Made by a program: the position numbers and the translations under genes. The notes under the pieces are model-generated. The model did not search any database. It was not told where the DNA came from and was given only the letters and a program-made list of their open reading frames with translations. From the NCBI GenBank assembly GCA_021287065.1, contig JAJTBE010000165.1, positions 1 through 49,420 on the forward strand: a DNA stretch of 49,420 nucleotides. The letters run 5' to 3'. Positions within the stretch are counted from its first letter, which is position 1, and each line of letters opens with the position of its first letter. Positions 42,618 through 49,420 of this stretch are shown here, one piece after another. Origin of the DNA: Bacillota bacterium (GTDB lineage Bacteria > Vulcanimicrobiota > JAJTBE01).

Positions 42618-43691
42618 TTAAAAATCGGGTTTATTCTTGTATTTTACGGTTTCTGCAAGGAATTTGGGTTTGTCAGGGTTCATTCCCTTTGTTATCGAAT
42701 GGTGGAATGCAATAATCTGAAGAACAGGAATTGCATAGAAAACGCTGGCATAGGGAGAAACGCCCGACGACATTTTTACCGCATATTCAAAACCGCCTGC
42801 AGCTTTATCGTCATATTCATCGCCTACGACAAATATCTGGGCTTTCATTTTGGCAGTATCGCGGATAGCTTCAAATTCCGCTTTCTGCACATTCTGAGAG
42901 AGCAGATACACAAACAGCATATGGTTTCCGGCGGTTATATAATGGCCATGGCGGAATTCGAGGCTGTTCTGGAAGAAGCTTGATGTAAGGGACATTTCCT
43001 TGAGCGCAATTGAGCCATACATAGCTATACCGGCATTGGCGGCGACTCCGCAGTACACTGTGGATTTAACTTCGCCGATGTGCCGCATTTTGATAATCTG
43101 ATCGTAATATTTTCTGATGTCAATGTTTTTGGGCAGTTTGCTGAGTTCACCGAGGAACTTGGCATCACCACCGATAGCTCCTGCAATAAGTGCTATCACA
43201 AAAAGCATTGTGGAGAATGATTTGATGGGAATGAGTCCCTCATCTTCAACGCCTTCTATGACGATTGACTTAGTGGAAGCTTTGGCAAGGGCTGATTCGC
43301 CGTTGCAGGTAAGTGAGAGAACCTGTGTTTCCGGGTTAACTTTTTTTACTTTTTCAACAGCCCAGATTACCTCATCGGTTTCACCTGTTTTTGAAAGAGC
43401 AAAAATCAGAGTGCGTCTTTTTGCATCAAAAGGTATTGTGTCGGAGGCCAGAATTTCACCGGCATTTACTTCCAGTGCAAATGTCTTTCCCACAGAGCGG
43501 AAAACCGACGCTCCATAGATAGCGGCAGCGTAGGAAGCTCCGCAGCCGGTAAACACGATCTGATCAAAACGCATTTTCTTTATCCAGATCAATGTTTCTC
43601 TTTCTTTATTGTAAAGCTTTATCGCTTCAATCCAACGATCCGGCTGTTCCAGAATCTCGGAAAAAATTTTTCCGCCTTTTTGCATCAACAT
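42618..43691 (-). CDS. SIS-domain sugar-phosphate isomerase/deaminase-like protein (GlmS isomerase half-type)
   Basis: 357 residues from ATG 43,691 with AGGAGG nine bases upstream; the open frame goes to 43,778 but lacks a ribosome-binding site. Two SIS domains: QIVFTGCGASYAAAIYGASV..EVNAGEIL.. and TLIFALSKTGETDEVIWAVEKVK (about 40-170), then STVYCGVAANAGIAMYGSIAL..NSLEFRHGHYITAG (about 215-340). ALSKTGET matches the SxSGET phosphate-binding loop with Lys for Gly. EFRHG is the GlmS/AgaS-like motif. There is no glutaminase domain, so an amino-sugar phosphate isomerase or deaminase acting on pre-formed substrate is likely; the exact sugar is unclear. Confidence 0.85.
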   Translation of the reverse strand: MLMQKGGKIFSEILEQPDRWIEAIKLYNKERETLIWIKKMRFDQIVFTGCGASYAAAIYGASVFRSVGKTFALEVNAGEILASDTIPFDAKRRTLIFALSKTGETDEVIWAVEKVKKVNPETQVLSLTCNGESALAKASTKSIVIEGVEDEGLIPIKSFSTMLFVIALIAGAIGGDAKFLGELSKLPKNIDIRKYYDQIIKMRHIGEVKSTVYCGVAANAGIAMYGSIALKEMSLTSSFFQNSLEFRHGHYITAGNHMLFVYLLSQNVQKAEFEAIRDTAKMKAQIFVVGDEYDDKAAGGFEYAVKMSSGVSPYASVFYAIPVLQIIAFHHSITKGMNPDKPKFLAETVKYKNKPDF

Positions 43692-43904
43692 AACTGGATC
43701 CTCCTGAGAAGAATTATGGTTTTTCAGCGGGACACTTTTTACCGATTCTTCAAAAAAAAAGAAAACCCTTTGCCTCAAAAAGAAAGGTTAAATTTCCTGC
43801 AATAAGCAATAAAGGGAATATTCAGGGATCAAAGAAAATCTTATTATGAAGAAAAAACAAGGTATTGAAGGCGTTGGTCCCATTCCTTCAGGATGGCTCG
43901 ACAC

Positions 43905-44470
43905 CTAATGCCATTGAATTCAGGCATGGATTTGTCTGATCTCTCACGAGGATTATAACCATTTGCCAAGCTCCCAGAGAAAACTTTTTTGAAAAAAGTT
44001 TCCTCGCGCCCGCCCTGCGGGCAGGCCCCCGCCTTCCCAAAACTTTTGAATTGGGGGACCGACCGGGGGTTTAGGACAATGCCCATGAATTAAGGTATGG
44101 ATTTATCTGATCGATCACGAGTATTGGAGCGGTTTGCCCAGTTCCCAGAGAAAACTTTTTTGAAAAAAGTTTCCTCCGGACCTCCATCCCAAAACTTTTG
44201 AATTGGGGGACCGACCGGTGACCGTGGGGTTTAGGGACCGTCAGAGGGAACCACGCTTTTTTAAAAAAGCGAGGTTGCCCTCCGAACCTCCCTCCTTGAA
44301 AAACAAGAGTATTTAGCTGGAAATTGGAGAAGTTTTTACTAATTCAGTGGCATTGGGGGTTTTGGACCCTCAGAGGGAACCACGTTTTTTTGGGAGAGAG
44401 GGTTTCACTCCGAACCTCCCTCCTTGAAAAACAGGAGTATTGGGCGTGGAATTACAGGAAATCTCACTAA
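43905..44470. repeat. Dispersed modular repeat, copy 5
   Basis: A1 (about 43,915-44,065), A1 with short centre (44,085-44,215), A2 (44,230-44,350), A2 (44,355-44,460). The exact GCTTTTTTAAAAAAGC hairpin is kept in the first A2; the second is altered (CGTTTTTTTGGGAGAG). It fills the gap between the SIS gene and the isochorismatase gene. Confidence 0.85.
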
Positions 44471-44543
44471 TTAAGCGTATTATACCCGATACCAGGCTAA
44501 TTATCGGAAAAAGTAATCTTTAAAATATAAACAGGAGTTAGTT

Positions 44544-45098
44544 ATGAAAACAGCACTTCTTATCGTAGATATTCAGAACGATTATTTCCCCGGCGGAAAA
44601 ATGGAACTTTCAGGTTCTGAAGAAGCTTCGCTTAAAGCAAAAAGCATACTTGAACATTTCAGAAAATCAGGACTGCCGGTTATTCACATACAGCATATTT
44701 CAGTAAGAGAAGGTTCCACATTTTTTATTCCTGACACAACCGGTGTTAAAATTCATAAGAATGTAACCCCCGCTGAAGGCGAAAAAGTATTTACAAAATA
44801 CTATCCCAGCAGTTTCAGGGAAACAGGACTCGATGAGTATCTGAAATCAAACGGAATCACAAATCTTGTTATCTGTGGAATGATGACCCACATGTGCATA
44901 GATACAACGGTCAGAGCGGCATTTGATCTTGGTTACACAAACATACTGGCTTATGATGCCTGCGCAACAAGAGAATTGAACGCCGTGGACGGCAGCGTTA
45001 TTCCTGCAGGACATGTTCACAATGCATTTATTGCTGCACTGGGAATGGTATTTGCAAAAACAGTAAAAGCAGATGAGATACCGGCTCTATTAGCTTAA
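44544..45098 (+). CDS. Isochorismatase-family cysteine hydrolase (nicotinamidase-like)
   Basis: 184 residues, RBS CAGGAG. The catalytic triad is visible: Asp in LLIVDIQNDYFPGG (near 8), Lys in VFTKYYPSSF (near 80), and Cys in GMMTHMCIDTTVRAAFDLGY (near 116). A cis-peptide-type G-M-M precedes the Cys loop. Such enzymes hydrolyse nicotinamide, isochorismate, N-carbamoylsarcosine or related amides; the metal-ligand set D-x-H-x-H of true nicotinamidases is not evident, so I would not call it pncA. Only 3 nt separate its stop from the stop of the convergent gene; TAGCT-TAAA-AGCTA over the junction may act as a weak bidirectional hairpin. Confidence 0.9.
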   Translation: MKTALLIVDIQNDYFPGGKMELSGSEEASLKAKSILEHFRKSGLPVIHIQHISVREGSTFFIPDTTGVKIHKNVTPAEGEKVFTKYYPSSFRETGLDEYLKSNGITNLVICGMMTHMCIDTTVRAAFDLGYTNILAYDACATRELNAVDGSVIPAGHVHNAFIAALGMVFAKTVKADEIPALLA

Positions 45099-45101
45099 AA
45101 G

Positions 45102-45698
45102 CTATTGTTCGCTTAACGGGACTCTGACAGGGATCATATCAGCGGCTCTCTGCTTGTTTGTAAGCATAATCATCACATCACCGCTTATAAAGTTGTCCCT
45201 GTCCGCCTGTTTTGTCAGATAGTAATTTGATATTCCCTCATAATAGCCGCCGCTTGTCTTTGTCATTTTTATAAAGACCTTGCCCACTTCCTGATTATAC
45301 TGATTGATGAATGTAACAAGAGCATAATCACGGAAAGCCTGCTCGCCGTAAACATTTTTGTAGGGGTTGGGTTTTGCAAGAACCTTAACCATAAGGGGAA
45401 CCCGGGTCTCCTTAGCCAGAGCCTCGTTTATGGATTTTGCATTGGCAGGCCTGTAATCGAAGGTTATTTTATCGTACAATTTCACAAATACCTTGGGCTG
45501 GGGAGAAACAAGGTTTCTGGTCATATAATAAGCTGCAAAAAGAACAATGCTCAGTGCAACAACAATCACTACTATTTTCAGGTATTTATTCGAGTCGGTG
45601 GTAAGAATCGCATACTCTTCCGGTATGTGATCATAATCCATCTTCCGTTCTCTCGATCTCACCCGTTTTTTTGGAGTCATATCCGAATCCGGCGCCAT
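45102..45698 (-). CDS. Single-TM membrane protein of unknown function, paired with VWA gene
   Basis: 198 residues from ATG 45,698 (MAPDSDMTPKKRVRSRERK; GAGGG six bases upstream), 16 nt after the VWA gene. The cytoplasmic N-terminal ~55 residues are basic and charged; a TM helix YLKIVVIVVALSIVLFAAYYM follows in two parts near 56-76. The periplasmic domain (~120 residues) is beta-rich (KVFVKLYDKITFDYRP, VPLMVKVLAKPNP, DYALVTFINQYNQEVGKVFIKM) and ends VRVPLSEQ. No family recognised. Operon position suggests it partners the VWA/FHA-like membrane protein. Confidence 0.8.
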   Translation of the reverse strand: MAPDSDMTPKKRVRSRERKMDYDHIPEEYAILTTDSNKYLKIVVIVVALSIVLFAAYYMTRNLVSPQPKVFVKLYDKITFDYRPANAKSINEALAKETRVPLMVKVLAKPNPYKNVYGEQAFRDYALVTFINQYNQEVGKVFIKMTKTSGGYYEGISNYYLTKQADRDNFISGDVMIMLTNKQRAADMIPVRVPLSEQ

Positions 45699-45714
45699 TT
45701 TCAACCCTCTTATA

Positions 45715-47505
45715 CTAAAATTTAAAATCCTGATCGTCGCTGAAATCCTGAGATTCAGGTTCGCCAAATTGTTCTTTCTCCTGAGCGTATTCCTGATTGC
45801 CCGGCAGGAACTCAAATTCGATATAGGAGCCTGCCAGATTAAGGCTGAAGCCTTCGCTCAGTTTCAGCGGTATTCTGTCACCTTTGGTATTGTAGGACTC
45901 AGGGATTATCCCCTTCTCTTTTTCCACAAGAATAAATCTGCGGAACCGTCTGTGGATTTCTGCTGCCTCGTTATTGCATCCGTCAACTGTAAAATCGGAA
46001 TGTCCGCCGATGGTGATTTTTCCGCCATGGGCAAGTCTGAAAGCCATTGCCTTGTCGCCCTGTTTCAGGGTAACAGTAATGGGGACGATAATATTATAAA
46101 CCAGCAGGAAGGGGATGAGTATTAAACTCAGAATGCCAAGGCCTGCATACAGGAAAAGGGCTTTTTCAACAGGTACGTTTTTACTGAAAACATCGTCGGT
46201 TTTCAATTCGTTGAAAGGGAATCGGTATTGTACCTTTTTGGTTTTAACCGCAGGCGTGGCATTGGGATCCGGTGTGCCTGACGAAGGAGTGGGAGTGGGT
46301 GTATCCGTCGGAATACTTATTGAAGCTCTTGGGCTGGGAGAAGGCTGAATTTCTTCATCCACTTCAATCATCATATCTCCGGTAACTGCAACATCAACTT
46401 TGCCGCTGCATTTTTTTTCTTCGAAGCTCCAGTTCTGGGGGTATTTTACCTCAACTTCAATTCCGCATTTTCCCCCGGGGTCAATCCGGCTTGATGTTAC
46501 CCTTACAGGTTCCATAACCGCCTGAAGCTCCCCTGATGTATTGGTGAAATTGGCATAAGCCTGAATGTTGTCGATACTGACAGCCTGAAAATCTGATTCG
46601 AGGGTATAGTTAAGAATCCAGGTGTTTTTTTCATTGCCTTTGGTTTCAGAGGATTTTGTCAGTTTAACCTTATCAGAAAGCTGATTAATCAGGGGAAGAT
46701 AATCACTTTTCGGAACCGGCGACCCGGTGGAGCTTATATTGGTGATTATACGGTTCATGGCAATTTTAAGCTGATCATCGAGTTTCTGAAGTTCTGCGGG
46801 ATCGATGTTGGCGGGTGGCGGCACATGGTCTGCATTATAGACTTTCACATCGGGTTTGTATCCCTTGAAAGCCATACCGAGGGGGAGAATGTTGATAAGT
46901 TTTTCAGTGCCTGCTTTTTTGATATACTGATCCAGTTCAAGGCTCTCCTTGCTGCCCGGATTTCTGAAGGGGCTGTGTGCCGGCGGAATATCATCGCCAT
47001 CGGACACAAATACAAGATACTGAATCCGCATAGGCTCTTTTCTGGTTTTCCTGCCTTCATTAAGACCTATGAGGGTTTTCAGCGCTTTGCCATAAGCTGC
47101 GTTTATATCAGTGCCAAAACCTCTGGTAGTATCGACTTTCCGAACCCAGCTTTTGAACATATCCTTATCTCTGGGATTCTTTATGGTCTGAATCAGGGGT
47201 TCTCTTACGGAATCGTCAAATTTTATAAGAATAAGCGTATCGTTGGTATCTGCATAATCAAGGACTCTTTCTGCCATCTGTTTCAGTTTTTCAAGAACGG
47301 GGTTCATGCTTCCCGAAACATCAACTACAAAGCAAATATCATACTGAGGGTTTTCCCTTGCAGTCATAATCATTATTGTGTCCGCCTGCTGCCGGGTGAT
47401 GGTGGCTCCCCCGGGTTTTGCGCTGCTGCCGGCAAAAATCCGGGACGCAAAAATCACAGCAAGTATCAGAAATGGAATTAATATTAAAAATGCCTTTTTT
47501 CGCAT
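45715..47505 (-). CDS. Membrane-anchored VWA-domain protein with FHA-like C-terminal domain
   Basis: 596 residues from ATG 47,505 (MRKKAFLILIPF). The signal peptide/anchor ends IFAGSSA. VWA domain about 50-250 with an intact MIDAS: DVSGSMN, the Thr in RGFGTDINAAY, and SDGDD. A beta-sandwich region and a Pro/Ser/Thr linker (PTDTPTPTPSSGTPDP) follow, then a TM helix near 455-480 (LFLYAGLGILSLILIPFLL). The last ~110 residues are cytoplasmic and FHA-like (KITIGGHSDFTVDG..AEIHRRFRRFILV). So the VWA lies outside and the FHA-like fold inside, a layout suited to metal-dependent adhesion linked to phospho-Thr recognition; this is inference. A Ser/Thr kinase is encoded elsewhere in the window. Confidence 0.85.
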   Translation of the reverse strand: MRKKAFLILIPFLILAVIFASRIFAGSSAKPGGATITRQQADTIMIMTARENPQYDICFVVDVSGSMNPVLEKLKQMAERVLDYADTNDTLILIKFDDSVREPLIQTIKNPRDKDMFKSWVRKVDTTRGFGTDINAAYGKALKTLIGLNEGRKTRKEPMRIQYLVFVSDGDDIPPAHSPFRNPGSKESLELDQYIKKAGTEKLINILPLGMAFKGYKPDVKVYNADHVPPPANIDPAELQKLDDQLKIAMNRIITNISSTGSPVPKSDYLPLINQLSDKVKLTKSSETKGNEKNTWILNYTLESDFQAVSIDNIQAYANFTNTSGELQAVMEPVRVTSSRIDPGGKCGIEVEVKYPQNWSFEEKKCSGKVDVAVTGDMMIEVDEEIQPSPSPRASISIPTDTPTPTPSSGTPDPNATPAVKTKKVQYRFPFNELKTDDVFSKNVPVEKALFLYAGLGILSLILIPFLLVYNIIVPITVTLKQGDKAMAFRLAHGGKITIGGHSDFTVDGCNNEAAEIHRRFRRFILVEKEKGIIPESYNTKGDRIPLKLSEGFSLNLAGSYIEFEFLPGNQEYAQEKEQFGEPESQDFSDDQDFKF

Positions 47506-47592
47506 GAATACCCCCATTTGGATTCCTTTGGGCAGATATTCTTTCTCAAACCCAATATTCCCTGCATTTTAACAAAGGAGGGATGTTGTAAT

Positions 47593-48729
47593 ATGAAACC
47601 GGAAGGATTATGGGTGGTGCTGAAAAATTATGCTGATATGAAGATACTTATGCTTAATGAAATTAAGGACTGGGGCGGCGGAGAAGTGCTGACCCTGGAT
47701 CTGGCTTCAGCCCTTGTAAAAAAAGGCGTCGATTTGACTCTGGGCTGCAATAAAAAATCAGTTCTGGCAGACAGGGCAAAGGAGCAGGACATCCCCGTCA
47801 TCGAATTCCCCATGCGCAATGAACTTGATATTTTTGCTGTCATTTTTATTTCAGGCTTAATTCAAAAGCAAAAGTTCGACATAATCCACACCCACACCAT
47901 GCGGGATCATGTCCTCGGAAGCCTTGCTGCGAAGCAGAGCCGCAAATGTGCTTCCGTAAGGACCCAGCATATCCATTTTCCTGAAAACCCGTCATTTATG
48001 GCTCAGCTTGCATACAAGCGCTGGACCGATGTTATTGTATGCAATTCGGATTTTATAAAAAAAGATCTGGAAAAGGCGGGAATAGCTCCCGATCTGCTGA
48101 AAGTGGTCCACAACGGAGTGGATTTTGGCAGACTCCGGGAAGATCCGGTCAGTATAAGAAAAGAATTCAGCATTCCTGAAGATGCTATTGTTATAGGCTG
48201 CGCCGGTTCCCTGTTTAAAACCAAAGGGCAGGAATACCTTATAAAGGCATTTCCCGAAATTATCAGCAAATTCCCCGGGGCGTATATACTGATAGCCGGC
48301 GACGGAGGCGAACGGAAGAATCTGGAAGCAATGGCAAAGGATACCCAAAACGGCGGAAAAATAATATTTGCCGGCAAAAGAAACGACATGGCAAATATTA
48401 TGAAATCCATAGACCTGATGGTAGTCCCCTCAATCTGGGAAGAACCATTCGGCCTGGTCAATGTGGAATCAATGTATTCCGGCATACCCGTAATAGCAAC
48501 CCGCACAGGAGGAATCCCGGAAATAATAACCCACAACGAAACAGGAATCCTCATCCCCCCGAAAAACGAAAAAGCAATAGCAGAAGCAGTAATAAATCTA
48601 CTGGAAAACAAAGAACTTTACAACAACATAAAAACCGCAGCAAAAGAAAAAGCATCGGAATATTTCGACAGCAAAAGAATGGCAAACGACATGGTCAGGG
48701 TGTATGAAGGAGTGGTAAAGGGGAAGTAA
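47593..48729 (+). CDS. Glycosyltransferase family 4 protein
   Basis: 378 residues from ATG 47,593 with AGGAGG 11 bases upstream; an internal ATG 47,638 (MKILMLNEIKDWGGGEV) gives the typical GT4 start and is an alternative. The N-terminal Rossmann domain has DWGGGEVLTLDLASAL and IHTHTMRDHVLGS. The C-terminal donor-binding domain has VIGCAGSLFKTKGQEYLIKAF in two parts, ILIAGDGGERKNLEAMA, and the E-x7-E motif VPSIWEEPFGLVNVESM with IPVIATRTGGIPEII. It is a retaining transferase, probably adding a hexose to a lipid or envelope glycan. It is divergent from the VWA gene with 87 bp between. Codon use becomes A-rich near its 3' end. Confidence 0.92.
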   Translation: MKPEGLWVVLKNYADMKILMLNEIKDWGGGEVLTLDLASALVKKGVDLTLGCNKKSVLADRAKEQDIPVIEFPMRNELDIFAVIFISGLIQKQKFDIIHTHTMRDHVLGSLAAKQSRKCASVRTQHIHFPENPSFMAQLAYKRWTDVIVCNSDFIKKDLEKAGIAPDLLKVVHNGVDFGRLREDPVSIRKEFSIPEDAIVIGCAGSLFKTKGQEYLIKAFPEIISKFPGAYILIAGDGGERKNLEAMAKDTQNGGKIIFAGKRNDMANIMKSIDLMVVPSIWEEPFGLVNVESMYSGIPVIATRTGGIPEIITHNETGILIPPKNEKAIAEAVINLLENKELYNNIKTAAKEKASEYFDSKRMANDMVRVYEGVVKGK

Positions 48730-48787
48730 TCGCTTGCAAAGTAAAGAAATACACTGTAAAATGAAATAAAAATATAAGAGCAACTAT

Positions 48788-49420
48788 ATGGACTTATTAC
48801 AAAATAGGTATTATGTTTATATTGATGAAAATGGTTCAGAACTAAGTGAAACATCGCTCAGAAATAACAACAATCATTTATGTTTAGCAGCGATTTGCCT
48901 TACTTATTCACAAGCACAACGACTAAGAGATATAATTAATGAGCTAAAACTTATTTATTGGAGAAATGAAGACGATTTTAGATGTTTTCATTACGAAGAG
49001 TTTCGAAGAGAAAACTATCCGGAAATATTCGGTCATCCTGATGGAATCGATGGTTTCAGGAGACGATTTAATGAAATCTTCAGTTCAATTGAAATGAAAA
49101 TTTTTTACTCTTTTCTTGATCAAAAACATTATTATTCAGATAAGAGTGCGTATGATAATAAACTCCCTTATTATTTCCTTCTGGAGAAGCTTCTCATAGC
49201 AATGCATAGTCACTTAAAAAATACTGGTTACATTGATAGAATCTATATTGAGGAAAGAGATTCGGGTCACAATAAATCTCTAAAAAATGAAATTCAAAAA
49301 GAGTTCCTAAGTAAGATAGCGAAACAAGATAATAGTTACTACCAATTTTTCAACTTAGAAAGAAATACTAATGGAGAAAGTTGTGAAGTTAATAAAGAAT
49401 TGCTATATTTCAAACACAAA
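48788..49420 (+). CDS. DUF3800-like protein, partial (runs off the window)
   Basis: At least 211 codons, open to the last base. It begins MDLLQNRYYVYIDENGSELS. The early YVYIDENGS matches the (V/I)DESG start of DUF3800, and YIDRIYIEERDSGHNKSLK matches its later (D)ERG..N segment. DUF3800 proteins have an RNase H-like fold and often occur with phage-defence or mobile genes. Composition is markedly more A/T-rich than the neighbours, with AAT, TTA, ATA and AGA codons common, suggesting recent acquisition. There is no Shine-Dalgarno sequence; AGAGCA is the nearest purine run. The right boundary and any partner genes are outside the window. Confidence 0.7.
   Translation, partial: MDLLQNRYYVYIDENGSELSETSLRNNNNHLCLAAICLTYSQAQRLRDIINELKLIYWRNEDDFRCFHYEEFRRENYPEIFGHPDGIDGFRRRFNEIFSSIEMKIFYSFLDQKHYYSDKSAYDNKLPYYFLLEKLLIAMHSHLKNTGYIDRIYIEERDSGHNKSLKNEIQKEFLSKIAKQDNSYYQFFNLERNTNGESCEVNKELLYFKHK

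Overview
The window is a continuous stretch of chromosome from an uncultured-type, anaerobic, Gram-negative-like bacterium. Pointers are an NADH-linked [FeFe] hydrogenase, an outer-membrane beta-barrel gene, lipoprotein signal peptides, type II secretion/type IV pilus ATPase and platform genes, and FecR/CHASE2 signalling proteins. Coding density is high and sigma-70-like promoters are recognisable. The gene mix recalls deep-branching lineages such as Candidatus Riflebacteria or Wallbacteria, but that is inference and not proven by the sequence. There is no prophage, integrase, rRNA or CRISPR array.

Layout, left to right. 1-476: dispersed repeat, then promoter and palindromic operator of a His-rich PadR regulator. 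1.5-5.3 kb: a secreted protein, a glycosidase-like lipoprotein, and a compact tRNA-Arg(CCG)-tadA-tRNA-Ser(CGA) unit in which tadA runs into the tRNA. 5.5-12.4 kb: purine permease, a hairpin-rich non-coding stretch, a secreted Cys-rich tandem-repeat protein, clostripain-like protein, uppP, a beta-barrel protein and a geranylgeranyl-reductase-family flavoprotein. 13.4-19.1 kb: ankyrin-tailed Ser/Thr kinase, gspF, cysS and a channel-like membrane protein. 19.3-22.6 kb: a Glu-rich protein, then a promoter/operator followed by a probable 54-residue selenoprotein and a CstR/CsoR-type repressor, then a secreted protein. 23.5-27.5 kb: hydrogenase operon (response regulator, NuoE-NuoF fusion, HydA). 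28.6-35.7 kb: gspE-GAF/HD-GYP-CheR/TPR-Memo/AMMECR1 operon. 35.8-39.8 kb: FecR protein and CHASE2 cyclase, then lexA. 40.0-43.7 kb: rarA, ppa, DUF486 protein, SIS-domain protein. 44.5-49.4 kb: isochorismatase-like hydrolase, VWA/TM protein pair, GT4 glycosyltransferase, and an AT-rich DUF3800-like gene cut by the window end.

A modular dispersed repeat (about 150-nt and 120-nt modules) occupies five intergenic sites: 1-330, 12.64-13.39, 22.9-23.4, 27.8-28.56 and 43.9-44.47 kb. It separates gene clusters and contains several strong hairpins.

The most interesting system is at 21,387-21,903. A near-consensus promoter overlaps an ATACCC-CGTA-GGGTAT operator. It drives a tiny membrane protein whose in-frame UGA sits where related small proteins have Cys, followed at once by a repressor with the Cys pair of persulfide sensors. 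This suggests a selenocysteine-containing, sulfur-species-responsive two-gene operon. Second is the tadA/tRNA-Ser overlap, where tRNA processing would remove the tadA stop codon.
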